Shown here one piece after another: positions 31,497 to 41,281 of a stretch of 49,652 bases of DNA. The DNA is from UBA11889 sp002313255 (GTDB lineage: Bacteria > Pseudomonadota > Gammaproteobacteria > Pseudomonadales > Azotimanducaceae): contig CAJWQX010000017.1 in assembly GCA_913045265.1 (NCBI GenBank), forward strand, positions 1 through 49,652, written 5' to 3'. The notes under the pieces are model-generated. The model did no database searches and was not told where the DNA came from. It saw only the letters and a program-made list of their open reading frames with translations. The translations under genes were made by a program, and so were the position numbers. Numbering within the stretch: position 1 is the stretch's first letter; each line of letters begins with the position of its first letter.

Positions 31497-32800
31497 TGTC
31501 ACTAATGGATACCAAGCCCTTGCTAGGGCGAGTCGAAGAAGTTGGGGGTCTCGTAGACCTAAACGCGTACGAGGCCGGGCAGGGATACGAGGCGGCTCGA
31601 AAAGCGTTAACCTCGATGAGCCCCGAAGAAATCGTCAGTCTAGTGAAGGACTCGAATTTAAGGGGTCGAGGCGGCGCTGGTTTTCCCACGGGCTTGAAAT
31701 GGAGCTTCGTCCCTCAGGGGGATGCAGCGGGCGAAGGCGCCAAGTACCTCGTCTGCAACGCAGATGAAATGGAACCGGGCACCTTCAAGGACCGTTTTCT
31801 CCTAGAGAACAATCCGCACGTTTTGATCGAAGGAATGATCATTGGCGCGTACGCGATTCAAGCAGAGAAGGCCTATATTTTTCTACGTGGCGAATACCAT
31901 CAACCCTATCAACGTCTCGTCGAAGCACTTGCAGACGCGACGGCACGGGGTTTTTTAGGGGGTGGTATTTTTGGGACCGATTTCAATCTTGACTTGCGTA
32001 TTCACAGTTCGGCCGGACGCTACATTTGCGGAGAAGAAACGGCGTTGTTGAACGCACTCGAGGGCAAACGTGCGCAACCCCGAACCAAACCTCCTTTTCC
32101 GCCGGCAAGTGGTGCCTGGGGAAGACCGACCATCGTTAACAACGTTGAGACGTTTTGTAACGTCCCAGGGATCGTGCGCAATGGCGTTGAGTGGTATCAA
32201 GGCCTGGGTCTGACGGAAGACGCAGGCACTAAAATTTATGGAATTTCTGGCCGGGTCAACCGTCCGGGACTATGGGAATTACCGATTGGCACGCCGATTC
32301 GAGAACTGGTTGAGCGGCATGCCGGTGGTATGCGTGAAGGGTTTGAGCTCAAGGGGATTCTCCCAGGGGGTGCGTCGACCGACTTTTTGGTGGAAGAACA
32401 CTTCGACTTAGCAATGGATTACGGCACGATTCAAGCGGCCGGCAGTCGGATGGGTACAGGCACCATGATTCTCATGGACAACTCCGTTTGCCCGGTGGAT
32501 ATGTCGCGTAACTTGCAACACTTTTTCGCACAGGAATCGTGTGGTTTTTGTACGCCGTGCCGTGAAGGCTTGCCGTGGGTTGAAGCACTGCTTCTGGATA
32601 TTGAAGAAGGTCGTGGTCAAGAGGGGGATCTAGAAGTACTAGATCGCAATGCGCAATTTATCGGCGCGCCGGGAAATACGTTTTGTTTGCATGCAACTGG
32701 CGCGATTGAACCGCTGCAATCGGCCCTAAAATATTTTCGAGAGGATTTCGAAGAGCACATTCGGACGGGCAAGTGTCCTTATCACAGGAGACATTTGTAG
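31496..32800 (+). CDS. nuoF: NADH-quinone oxidoreductase subunit F
   Basis: This 434-residue NADH-oxidising subunit carries FMN and 4Fe-4S cluster N3. Visible are the NADH/FMN-binding RGRGGAGFPTGLKW, GEETALLNALEGKR, and the cluster ligands in ESCGFCTPCREG plus a later Cys in NTFCLHATGA. The start is GTG sharing a base with the nuoE stop; ATG 31505 is three codons later. Its stop overlaps the GTG of nuoG. Confidence 0.97.
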   Translation: MSLMDTKPLLGRVEEVGGLVDLNAYEAGQGYEAARKALTSMSPEEIVSLVKDSNLRGRGGAGFPTGLKWSFVPQGDAAGEGAKYLVCNADEMEPGTFKDRFLLENNPHVLIEGMIIGAYAIQAEKAYIFLRGEYHQPYQRLVEALADATARGFLGGGIFGTDFNLDLRIHSSAGRYICGEETALLNALEGKRAQPRTKPPFPPASGAWGRPTIVNNVETFCNVPGIVRNGVEWYQGLGLTEDAGTKIYGISGRVNRPGLWELPIGTPIRELVERHAGGMREGFELKGILPGGASTDFLVEEHFDLAMDYGTIQAAGSRMGTGTMILMDNSVCPVDMSRNLQHFFAQESCGFCTPCREGLPWVEALLLDIEEGRGQEGDLEVLDRNAQFIGAPGNTFCLHATGAIEPLQSALKYFREDFEEHIRTGKCPYHRRHL

Positions 32801-35547
32801 TGGCAACGATTAACGTCGATGGGCAGCAATACGAGGTTAAAGAAGGCCAAAATCTGCTTCATGCGGTGCTGTCGCAGCAGCTGAATCTCCCTTATTTTTG
32901 CTGGCATCCGGCGATGGGCTCGGTCGGCGCGTGCCGACAGTGCGCGATCATTCAATACGCGGATGAGGACGATGAACGAGGTCGACTTGGTATGGCGTGC
33001 ATGACCGATGTCGTCGACGGCATGCGGATCTCCATCGCGGCCCCGCAGGCAGCTGATTTTCGCGAATCGGTCATCGAGTGGTTGATGGAAAATCACCCGC
33101 ACGATTGTCCGGTTTGTGAGGAAGGGGGCGAATGTCATTTACAAGATATGACCGTGATGACAGGACACTCAGTGCGCAAATACCGCGGTACCAAGAGGAC
33201 GTGGGAAAACCAGAATCTCGGGCCGTTCATTGGCCACGAAATGAATCGCTGTATTACGTGCTTCCGGTGCGTGCGCTATTACCGCGATTACGCTGGCGGT
33301 ACCGATCTGTCGGCTTTCGGCTCACGCAGTCGGATGTACTTTGGCCGGTCCGAAGATGGCCCGTTGGAGAGTGAATTTTCGGGAAATCTGGTCGAGGTTT
33401 GCCCGACAGGGGTGTTCACCGACAAACCCTTTGCGACGCACTACACGCGCAAATGGGACCTTCAATCAGCGCCCTCCGTGTGCCCGGGTTGTGCTGTTGG
33501 TTGCAACGTGTTTCCCAGCGAACGGTACGGCGTGTTGAAGCGTGTTCAAAATCGATATCACGGCGAAGTAAACGGTTATTTTCTGTGCGATCGAGGCCGG
33601 TTTGGATCGCACTTTATCAATAGCGACCAACGAATCCGGCACGCCGGGATCCGTGCCGAGGATGGCGTTTTCGAAGCAAGCGGAGCATCAAACGCGATCG
33701 CCGAAGCCGTTAAGTTGGTCACGATGGATGCCGTTGGCATCGGTTCACCGCGAGCAAGTTTTGAAGCCAATTTTGCACTGAAGAAATTGGTTGGGGAGGA
33801 ACGTTTTTGTACGGGACTTGGTGATAACGAGGCAATGTTGATCGAACTCGCCTTGTCCATTCAGCGTGAAGGCGGCGCACGCACGCCCTCGCTGACCGAT
33901 GTTGAAGCGGCCGATGCCATTCTCATTTTGGGAGAAGATGTGCTGAATACTGCACCGCGGATTGCTTTGGCCGTGCGGCAGGCAGTACGTGCCGAGGCCT
34001 TTACGATGGCCCAGGAGGCTGGGATCCCAGGCTGGCAAGACGCGGGTGTCCGAGGTCACGCACAACAGGCGTTAAGCCCGCTGTTTATTGCGTCGGTTGC
34101 GACAACGCGCATCGACGACGTCGCGTCGGCGACGTGGGGCGGCGCTCCACAAGATATCGCTCGCGTCGGTGCCGCAATCGCCCATGGGATCGATCCAACA
34201 TACGCAGCGGCGGACGTCGAACTGTCGGCTGCCGGGATCGATTTTATGCACCAAGTGATTGCCGCCCTCGGTTCAGCCAAACGACCGCTCATCGTATCGG
34301 GAACGGGTACGGGAGATCCGGACGTGTTGCGGGCTGCCGCGAATGTAGCATGGGCGTTAAAGGCGAAGGGGTCGGATCCTGCGCTGTTGTTATCGCCTTT
34401 GGAAGCCAACAGCTACGGCGTTGCATTGCTTGGTGGCGGACTGTCGATGTCCGATGCGTTGGACGCCATGACGGGCGGCAGCGCTGCCATCGTAATGGAG
34501 AACGATTTATACCGACGTGGTGATGCACAAAGGGTAAGCGCTGCTTGCAGCGAGTCAAAAATGCTGGTGCTGGATATTCTAGAAAACGAAACGGCGGAAC
34601 ACGCCACGGTCTTGTTGCCCGCATCGACCTACGCCGAATGCACGGGGACTTACGTCAACTACGAAACCCGGGCGCAAAGGTTTTACCAGGTGTTTGAGCC
34701 CGATGACGAGATTCGGCCGGCTTGGCGTTGGATAAGCGATATTGCTGATGCGCTCGATTCAAGCGGTGCTGGCTGGGCCAACATTAACGTCCTCATTGAA
34801 GAATGTGCAAAGGCTACTCATGCGGCTCTCGCCACCATATCCCCACCGTCCGACTACCGCGTTGAGGGCGGCACTAGGATTCCACGTCAACCGCATCGAT
34901 ACAGCGGACGCACCGCGATGCGAGCCCAAATATCTGTTCATGAACCGAAAGCGACGGTCGATGACGAAACGCCGTTCAATTATTCGATGGAGGGACAAAA
35001 TCTCGGCACACAAGATGGAGCTGCGGTTCCGTTTGTGTGGTCGCCGGGATGGAATTCCAATCAGTCGGTTTTTAAGTTTCAGCAAGAGGTGGGCGGTGCG
35101 CTCCTCGGTGGTGATCCAGGCGCGCTGTTGGTCGCGCCCGCGCCTGACTCCGGCGACGCATCGCGGGCAACGAAATTTCAAGAGGTGCCGGATGCATTTG
35201 TTGCCACCGAAGCATTCCTGGTCGTCCCAGTGCACGCGATCTTTGGAAGCGATGAGCTGTCTAATGCTTCGTGGCCCATCGTTGAGCGGATGCCAGCCCC
35301 GTTTGCGTTGCTCAACGTTGCCGACGCGAAAAGGCTTGGCGTTCAAGCCGGTGCGGGGATTTCGGGGCCTGGGTTGGGTGCAAGTTTTGAAGTCCTGATC
35401 GATGACCGGATACCGGCCGGGATGGTGGGTGTCGTTCACGGCCTACCGGGCATTCGTGCGATAGCCGCGGGCCGTATTGATTTATCCGTTGATCCAGATT
35501 TTATCCGACGGCCCGGCGGCCATCCTGACGTGATTGCTAGAGGCTGA
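32800..35547 (+). CDS. nuoG: NADH-quinone oxidoreductase subunit G
   Basis: This 915-residue molybdopterin-oxidoreductase-like subunit has lost its catalytic role and relays electrons. It carries the 2Fe-2S ligands C34, C45, C48 and C67; the His/Cys cluster HPHDCPVCEEGGECHLQD; and CITCFRCVRYYRDY with a later CPTGVF. A further four-cysteine set CPGCAVGCN suggests the extra cluster N7. GTG 32800 is preferred: it overlaps the nuoF stop and follows CAGGAGA. A start at 32773 would put 27 bases inside nuoF. The length matches E. coli NuoG (~908). Confidence 0.96.
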   Translation: MATINVDGQQYEVKEGQNLLHAVLSQQLNLPYFCWHPAMGSVGACRQCAIIQYADEDDERGRLGMACMTDVVDGMRISIAAPQAADFRESVIEWLMENHPHDCPVCEEGGECHLQDMTVMTGHSVRKYRGTKRTWENQNLGPFIGHEMNRCITCFRCVRYYRDYAGGTDLSAFGSRSRMYFGRSEDGPLESEFSGNLVEVCPTGVFTDKPFATHYTRKWDLQSAPSVCPGCAVGCNVFPSERYGVLKRVQNRYHGEVNGYFLCDRGRFGSHFINSDQRIRHAGIRAEDGVFEASGASNAIAEAVKLVTMDAVGIGSPRASFEANFALKKLVGEERFCTGLGDNEAMLIELALSIQREGGARTPSLTDVEAADAILILGEDVLNTAPRIALAVRQAVRAEAFTMAQEAGIPGWQDAGVRGHAQQALSPLFIASVATTRIDDVASATWGGAPQDIARVGAAIAHGIDPTYAAADVELSAAGIDFMHQVIAALGSAKRPLIVSGTGTGDPDVLRAAANVAWALKAKGSDPALLLSPLEANSYGVALLGGGLSMSDALDAMTGGSAAIVMENDLYRRGDAQRVSAACSESKMLVLDILENETAEHATVLLPASTYAECTGTYVNYETRAQRFYQVFEPDDEIRPAWRWISDIADALDSSGAGWANINVLIEECAKATHAALATISPPSDYRVEGGTRIPRQPHRYSGRTAMRAQISVHEPKATVDDETPFNYSMEGQNLGTQDGAAVPFVWSPGWNSNQSVFKFQQEVGGALLGGDPGALLVAPAPDSGDASRATKFQEVPDAFVATEAFLVVPVHAIFGSDELSNASWPIVERMPAPFALLNVADAKRLGVQAGAGISGPGLGASFEVLIDDRIPAGMVGVVHGLPGIRAIAAGRIDLSVDPDFIRRPGGHPDVIARG

Positions 35548-36560
35548 TGGAGTTTCCTCCCAACATATGGTCCTACGTGCTGATTCTCCCGATTGCGGTG
35601 GGCATGTTGGTGACTGCGCTGATCCTCGTTTGGTGGGAGCGACGATTGTTAGGCTGGTGGCAAGATCGAAAAGGGCCGAATCGTGTTTGGCCTTGGGCGG
35701 GCGGTTTTGGTCAAGCCATCGCGGACGCCGTCAAGCTGCTCGCGAAAGACGACTGGGTACCCCCATTCGGGGACCGTCTTTTTTTCGTTTTGGCCCCGGC
35801 GATTGTTGCCGGATCCATGCTCATGGCATACGTCGTTGTCCCATGGGCACCGCGAGAATCGGGACTCATCATCACCGATTCCAATATCGCCGTTCTTTGG
35901 TTCCTGGCGATGTCATCGCTCGCCGTTTACGGCGTGCTCCTGGCAGGATTTGCCAGCAACAATAAGTACGCCCTCCTGGGTGGTCTCAGGGCGGCAGCAC
36001 AGATGGTGACCTACGAAGTCTTTATGGCGTTGTCGCTGATGGGCGTTGTGATCCTGGCGGGGTCCTTTAGCCTACTAGACATCGTCGAAGATCAAGCCGA
36101 ATTGTGGAATATTGGCCCGCAATTTGTCGGATTCGTGATTTTTCTGCTTGCCGGGTTGGCCGAGACTCATCGCCTACCGTTTGATTTACCGGAAGCGGAA
36201 CACGAACTGACCGGGGGATTCCACACCGAATATTCGGGCATGAAATTCGGCTTGATCATGGCGGCTGAATACCTGGGGCTAATCATCACGTCTGCGATGA
36301 TCGTCTTGTTGTTTTTCGGTGGTTGGCTGTTACCCCCCGCGCTGCAGTCGTTGGTGCCGACGGGACTGGCTTCAGCGTTGGTCGGATTGGGAGTGTTTGC
36401 AGCCAAGATTATTGTATTTATTAACTTTTTCATCCTATTGCGTGCCGCCATACCGAGACCGAGGTACGACCAACTGATGTCGTTGGGGTGGAAAATTCTG
36501 TTGCCGTTGTCTCTCGTTAATGTACTCGGGACGGGTGCGTGGATGTTGTGGACGGGTTAG
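35547..36560 (+). CDS. nuoH: NADH-quinone oxidoreductase subunit H
   Basis: This 337-residue membrane subunit at the base of the peripheral arm forms much of the quinone cavity. Eight or so transmembrane helices are visible. Conserved pieces include WWERRLLGWWQDRKGPNRVW, the acidic loop LPFDLPEAEHELTGGFHTEY and the C-terminal FILLRAAIPRPRYDQLMSLGW. ATG shares a base with the nuoG stop (TGATGG). Confidence 0.97.
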   Translation: MEFPPNIWSYVLILPIAVGMLVTALILVWWERRLLGWWQDRKGPNRVWPWAGGFGQAIADAVKLLAKDDWVPPFGDRLFFVLAPAIVAGSMLMAYVVVPWAPRESGLIITDSNIAVLWFLAMSSLAVYGVLLAGFASNNKYALLGGLRAAAQMVTYEVFMALSLMGVVILAGSFSLLDIVEDQAELWNIGPQFVGFVIFLLAGLAETHRLPFDLPEAEHELTGGFHTEYSGMKFGLIMAAEYLGLIITSAMIVLLFFGGWLLPPALQSLVPTGLASALVGLGVFAAKIIVFINFFILLRAAIPRPRYDQLMSLGWKILLPLSLVNVLGTGAWMLWTG

Positions 36561-36573
36561 GGGTGCAAGAATC

Positions 36574-37113
36574 ATGATTAGCCAATTCCGAACGATCTGG
36601 ACCATCTTGCAGCACACGCCCGGATTTCGGCGCCTTTTCGGCATGCGCAGCGAAACGGTTCAATACCCAGAAGAAATGCCCTATCTGGCGCCCAGATACC
36701 GCGGTCGTATTGTACTGACGCGTGATCCGGACGGCGAAGAGCGATGCGTTGCCTGCAATTTATGCGCGGTCGCGTGTCCTGTCGATTGCATCGCCTTGCA
36801 GAAAACCGAAAAAGAAACAGATGGTCGTTGGTATCCAGAATTTTTTCGTATCAACTTTTCGCGTTGCATCATGTGCGGGCTTTGCGAGGAAGCGTGTCCC
36901 ACCTATGCCATTCAATTGACGCCGGATTTTGAGTTGGCTGAATTTGATCGCACCAACATGGTGTATGAGAAAGAGCACCTGCTCATCAGTGGTCCTGGTA
37001 AATATCCTGGATACAGCTTCTGGAATGTGGCGGGTAAAACCATTGATGGAAAACAAAAAGGTGAAGCACAGAACGAAGCGTCGCCAACGAATGTTCGGAG
37101 TCTGATGCCGTAG
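36574..37113 (+). CDS. nuoI: NADH-quinone oxidoreductase subunit I
   Basis: This 179-residue ferredoxin-like subunit holds two 4Fe-4S clusters (N6a, N6b). The ligand sets are C58-C61-C64-C68 (CVACNLCAVACP) and C98-C101-C104-C108 (CIMCGLCEEACP). ATG 36574 gives a normal N-terminus (MISQFRTIWTIL) and follows GGGGTGCAAG. The frame is open further upstream into nuoH, but that part reads as shadow. The 13-bp gap after nuoH is one of the few in the operon. Confidence 0.96.
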   Translation: MISQFRTIWTILQHTPGFRRLFGMRSETVQYPEEMPYLAPRYRGRIVLTRDPDGEERCVACNLCAVACPVDCIALQKTEKETDGRWYPEFFRINFSRCIMCGLCEEACPTYAIQLTPDFELAEFDRTNMVYEKEHLLISGPGKYPGYSFWNVAGKTIDGKQKGEAQNEASPTNVRSLMP

Positions 37114-37135
37114 TTCACGCTAACGCATAACCGAT

Positions 37136-37645
37136 ATGGAAAGTCTTTTTTACATTGCTGCCGTGACCGCTTTGGCGTCGACCGTCTTGGTCGTCACCGG
37201 TAAGAACGCTTCGCACGCACTCATTTATTTGATCGTTTCGCTGCTGTCGGTCGCCGTCATTTTCTTTTTGCTCGGGGCGCCGTTTGCAGCAGCGCTGGAA
37301 ATAGTCGTCTACGCGGGAGCGATCGTTGTGCTGTTTTTGTTCGTGGTGATGATGCTCAATCTTGGGAAAGGATCGGTCGCGCGCGAGAGCGCGTGGTTGC
37401 GTCCGCGTATGTGGATATTGCCATGCCTGCTTACGATTCCCCTGTTTTTAGGTTTGGTCTACGCGCTCAGTGGTGAATCTGTACAGACAGCGGCGTCAAT
37501 GGTGGGACCGAAAACGGTGGGTACGCGTCTTTTTGGCCCCTATCTTTTAGCCGTGGAGCTCGCTGGGATTCTCCTGCTCGCGGCCTTGGTAGGTTCGTAT
37601 CATCTGGGACGTCGTTATCTATCTGAGAGGCGGGAGGAAGTGTGA
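37136..37645 (+). CDS. nuoJ: NADH-quinone oxidoreductase subunit J
   Basis: This 169-residue membrane subunit has about five transmembrane helices. The family stretch AALEIVVYAGAIVVLFLFVV, with its pi-bulge helix linking quinone reduction to proton pumping, is intact. The C-terminal LFGPYLLAVELAGILLLAAL is also typical. It begins 22 bases after nuoI, and its stop overlaps the GTG of nuoK. Confidence 0.96.
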   Translation: MESLFYIAAVTALASTVLVVTGKNASHALIYLIVSLLSVAVIFFLLGAPFAAALEIVVYAGAIVVLFLFVVMMLNLGKGSVARESAWLRPRMWILPCLLTIPLFLGLVYALSGESVQTAASMVGPKTVGTRLFGPYLLAVELAGILLLAALVGSYHLGRRYLSERREEV

Positions 37646-37959
37646 ATTTCGCTTTGTCGTTGCCGCTCGAACACGTATTTGTGCTGGCTGCGGCACTCTT
37701 TTGTATAGGCCTCACCGGCGTTTTGGTCCGGCGCAATGTGATGTTTGTGTTGATGTCGCTTGAAGTCATGATGAATGCGTGCGGACTGGCCTTCGTAGCG
37801 GGTGGTGCTCGTTGGGCGCAAGCTGACGGGCAAATCATGTTCATGTTCATTTTGGCGTTGGCCGCGGCCGAAGTCGCCGTAGCGTTAGGGATCGTGCTGC
37901 AGTTATCACGTCGCTTTGACAGCCTCGATGTCGATTCGGCCGACGAGATGCACAGCTGA
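37642..37959 (+). CDS. nuoK: NADH-quinone oxidoreductase subunit K
   Basis: This 105-residue MrpC-like antiporter subunit has three transmembrane helices. The conserved buried glutamates lie in FVLMSLEVMMNACGLAF and LALAAAEVAVALGIVLQL. GTG overlaps the nuoJ stop by 4 bases. The last base of its stop is the first base of the nuoL ATG. Confidence 0.97.
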   Translation: MNFALSLPLEHVFVLAAALFCIGLTGVLVRRNVMFVLMSLEVMMNACGLAFVAGGARWAQADGQIMFMFILALAAAEVAVALGIVLQLSRRFDSLDVDSADEMHS

Positions 37960-39821
37960 TGGACGCGCTTTGGCTAATACCGACTTTTCCGCTGTTGGGC
38001 TTCTTGGTCTTATTTTTGTCCCAAGGCAAACTGCCGAAGGTGGTGATCGCCATTGTCGGGGCAGGTTCTATTGGATTTGCCGCGGTTGTTGCCGTTGTCG
38101 TGGGAAAAGCGTTTATGGATGGTGGCGCCGAGCCCCACTCGCAACAGTTATGGACGTGGATGCGCGTCGGCGAGTTCGTTCCTGAGATCAGACTGTATCT
38201 CGATGGTCTAGCGCTTGTGATGACGGGTGTCATTACTGGCGTTGGTTTTTTGATTCACGTCTACGCCACCGGCTACATGTGGGATGACCCTGAGGAACCC
38301 GAAGGTTTTAGCCGTTTTTTCGCGTACATGAATTTATTTGTGTTCGCGATGTTGATGCTTGTTCTGGGCGATAACCTACTGGTGCTTTTCCTGGGGTGGG
38401 AAGGTGTTGGTTTGTGTAGTTATTTGTTGATTGGCTTTTACCATCGAGATCCAAACAACGGCTACGCCGCGCGCAAAGCGTTTGTGGTTACCCGCGTGGG
38501 GGACACGTTCATGGCTCTCGGGTTGTTCCTGTTATTCCGGGAGCTTGGCACCACGGAAATTCAGGCTTCGCTGGCAGCGGCGAATATCGCTTGGCCCGAG
38601 GGTTCGACGATGGCTACGGTCATTGGGCTTTTGTTCTTGGGTGGCGCGATGGGGAAATCGGCGCAGGTACCGTTACAAACCTGGCTTCCCGATGCAATGG
38701 CGGGACCGACCCCGGTGTCAGCGCTCATTCACGCCGCCACCATGGTCACCGCGGGTGTTTATCTGATCGCTCGGATGCACGATATTTACCTTATTTCCCC
38801 CGAAGCCCAGTTCTGGGTCGCCGTCACCGGACTGGTCACCTTATTCATTTCGTCATTTACGGCGCTCGTGCAGACCGACATCAAACGGGTGCTCGCATTT
38901 TCGACCATGAGTCAGATCGGGTACATGTTCATGGCCCTTGGTGTGGGCGCCTGGTCAGCGGCCGTTTTTCATCTAATGACCCACGCATTTTTTAAAGCCC
39001 TTCTTTTCCTTGCGAGTGGTTCCGTTATCCTCGCTCTGCATCACGAACAGGACATGTTCAAGATGGGTGGGCTCTGGCGGAAACTGCCTATTCCGTTCGT
39101 GAGTATGTTGGTGGGTTCTATCGCACTTGCTGCATTGCCGCTGACGTCAGGGTTCTTCAGCAAGGACGCCATCATGTTGACGGCGGCCGATAACCCGGCG
39201 GCCGGGATGGTCTTCTGGGGCGGCGCAGCCATTGCTGCGTTTATGACCGCGTTATACACGACGCGCATGATTCTTCTGACTTTTTTTGGTGAGGCGAAAA
39301 CCGCAGCCCACGATTCATCAGGATGGAATATGAACGCGCCGCTCATCATTCTGTGTGGTCTCGCACTGGGTGGCGGCTGGTTTGGGTTGGGCATTGTTTC
39401 GGGGGTGTTACCAGACGGTGGTATCACGACGCATGACCACTTCTCTCCGATCGCGTTGGTGACGATGGCGATGCCGCTGTTGGGAATTCTCACTGGTTGG
39501 TTTGTGTTTGGTTCCGCGCGAGGCGGTTCGACGCAACTCCCCGGAACAGAGTTCGCCGAGAACGTAAGACGGTTTTGGTATAGCGGATGGGGATTTGACT
39601 GGTTATACGATCGGGCTGTTGTTGCTCCTTTCGTCGCACTTGCGCGGATGAACAAGAATGATTTCGTCGATCTGGCGTTTAAGTCAACCGCTAGTATCGC
39701 CCGCGGCATGCATCACGTACTGGCCGTCGTCCAAAATGGTCGCCTCCGCTGGTACGCATGGAACATGGTGCTGGGCTTGGCATTTGTGGTCGTGGTCGTG
39801 ATGTGGGAGGTGCTGGATTGA
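37959..39821 (+). CDS. nuoL: NADH-quinone oxidoreductase subunit L
   Basis: This 620-residue distal antiporter-like proton-pumping subunit has about 16 transmembrane helices. Diagnostic segments are FLGWEGVGLCSYLLIGFY, the pumping-channel region QVPLQTWLPDAMAGPTPVSA and HAATMVTAGVYLIAR. Its C-terminal extension includes the lateral helix that spans the membrane arm. ATG shares one base with the nuoK stop, and its stop overlaps the TTG of nuoM. Confidence 0.97.
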   Translation: MDALWLIPTFPLLGFLVLFLSQGKLPKVVIAIVGAGSIGFAAVVAVVVGKAFMDGGAEPHSQQLWTWMRVGEFVPEIRLYLDGLALVMTGVITGVGFLIHVYATGYMWDDPEEPEGFSRFFAYMNLFVFAMLMLVLGDNLLVLFLGWEGVGLCSYLLIGFYHRDPNNGYAARKAFVVTRVGDTFMALGLFLLFRELGTTEIQASLAAANIAWPEGSTMATVIGLLFLGGAMGKSAQVPLQTWLPDAMAGPTPVSALIHAATMVTAGVYLIARMHDIYLISPEAQFWVAVTGLVTLFISSFTALVQTDIKRVLAFSTMSQIGYMFMALGVGAWSAAVFHLMTHAFFKALLFLASGSVILALHHEQDMFKMGGLWRKLPIPFVSMLVGSIALAALPLTSGFFSKDAIMLTAADNPAAGMVFWGGAAIAAFMTALYTTRMILLTFFGEAKTAAHDSSGWNMNAPLIILCGLALGGGWFGLGIVSGVLPDGGITTHDHFSPIALVTMAMPLLGILTGWFVFGSARGGSTQLPGTEFAENVRRFWYSGWGFDWLYDRAVVAPFVALARMNKNDFVDLAFKSTASIARGMHHVLAVVQNGRLRWYAWNMVLGLAFVVVVVMWEVLD

Positions 39822-41281
39822 ACATCCTCGCCCTCATTATGGGACTGCTTGCCGCTGGCGTGGTCGCCGCATTCTCGGAACGTATTCACCAACACGCGCC
39901 TCGCTGGGTTTCGTTGATCGCGTTTGTGGTTGCACTTATCTATACGAGCAGCGCGTGGTTGGGTGCAGGATCGGGGACCGAGGAATATGCGAGGCAGGTA
40001 TTGCCGTGGATCCCGCGGTTTGGCATCCAGGTTTATCTAGTTCTTGATGGACTATCGCTCATGCTGGTCGCCCTCACGGCTTTTGTTGGCATCGTCGCGG
40101 TCGTTTCATCGTGGTCGGAAATTAGCGAGCGACACGGATTTTTCCAGTTCAACATCTTGTGGGTAATGGCCGGCGTTGTCGGCGTTTTTTCGGCCTTCGA
40201 TCTATTCCTATTCTTCTTTTTCTGGGAAGTGATGCTCATTCCCATGTATTTCCTGATCGCGATATGGGGACACGAGAATCGCGCCTACGCGGCGACCAAG
40301 TTTTTTCTGTTCACCCAGATTAGCGGCCTGCTGATGTTGTTCGCGATTTTGTCGTTGGTGTACTTCAACTACCAAGCTACCGGAGTCATTACGTTCGACT
40401 ATTTTGAACTTCGGAATGCATCTTTGGATCCGGACGTTGCTTGGTGGCTGATGTTGGGGTTTTTCGTTGCGTTTATTACCAAGCTGCCGAGCGTGCCCGT
40501 CCATACCTGGCTGCCTGACGCACACACCCAAGCGCCGACCGCGGGATCCGTGATTTTAGCTGGCATCCTGTTGAAGACTGGTGGCTACGGCGTGATTCGA
40601 TTTGCCGTGGGACTTTTTCCGGAAGCGTCGCAAGATTTTGCAACGGTGGGCATGTTGCTGGGCGCTCTGAGCATCGTTTATGGCGGCTACATGGCGTACA
40701 GCCAAAGCGATTTCAAGCGCTTGGTCGCGTATAGCTCGGTCGCGCACATGGGATTCATCTTGCTCGGCGTGTACGCATTCAATGAAATTGCTATGCAGGG
40801 CGCGGTGGTGACCATGATTGCTCACGGCTTCTCGACCGCGGCGTTGTTCATGATGGCGGGAGCGCTGCAGCAACGCTTGCACTCGCGGGAAATGTCGAAG
40901 ATGGGAGGGCTCTGGGTGCGTGCGCCGCGCATGGGCGCGATGACGTTGTTTTTTGTTGTTGCATCCGTCGGGATGCCGGGGTTAGGAAATTTCGTGGGTG
41001 AATTCCTTGCACTACTTGGGGCATTCCAAGCTCACGTTCCGCTGACTATCGCTGCAACGATCGGCATTGTTGTTGCAGCAGTTTACGGCTTATCGCTGAT
41101 GCAAAGGGCGTTTCAAGGCGTCCCCAACCCGGATGTGGGAGAGATCGAGGACTTCGGAGCACGTGAAATGACCGTCATGATCTTGATGATGATCGGGCTG
41201 GTATGGCTGGGTGTCTATCCCCAACTCGTGCTCGATTTATCAGCACCTGTTATCACGTCACTGGGGGTGGCAGGGCTGTGA
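39818..41281 (+). CDS. nuoM: NADH-quinone oxidoreductase subunit M
   Basis: This 487-residue antiporter-like subunit has about 14 transmembrane helices. Conserved features are FFFFWEVMLIPMYFLI with the pumping glutamate, KLPSVPVHTWLPDAHTQAPT, and SYSSVAHMGFILLG-type AYSSVAHMGFILLG. I start it at TTG 39818, inside the nuoL stop, because GGGAGG lies 7 bases before it. The frame is open further back inside nuoL, but that part reads as unrelated sequence. Confidence 0.96.
   Translation: MNILALIMGLLAAGVVAAFSERIHQHAPRWVSLIAFVVALIYTSSAWLGAGSGTEEYARQVLPWIPRFGIQVYLVLDGLSLMLVALTAFVGIVAVVSSWSEISERHGFFQFNILWVMAGVVGVFSAFDLFLFFFFWEVMLIPMYFLIAIWGHENRAYAATKFFLFTQISGLLMLFAILSLVYFNYQATGVITFDYFELRNASLDPDVAWWLMLGFFVAFITKLPSVPVHTWLPDAHTQAPTAGSVILAGILLKTGGYGVIRFAVGLFPEASQDFATVGMLLGALSIVYGGYMAYSQSDFKRLVAYSSVAHMGFILLGVYAFNEIAMQGAVVTMIAHGFSTAALFMMAGALQQRLHSREMSKMGGLWVRAPRMGAMTLFFVVASVGMPGLGNFVGEFLALLGAFQAHVPLTIAATIGIVVAAVYGLSLMQRAFQGVPNPDVGEIEDFGAREMTVMILMMIGLVWLGVYPQLVLDLSAPVITSLGVAGL

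Noticed and set aside
34759..35439. Long open frame on the minus strand opposite nuoG (226 codons)
   Set aside because: It is antisense to a certain gene, Arg-rich and Cys-scattered with no domain. It is a codon-bias shadow.
39041..39709. 222-codon minus-strand frame opposite nuoL
   Set aside because: Antisense to a certain complex I gene; low-complexity Pro/Asn/Ile composition and no motif.
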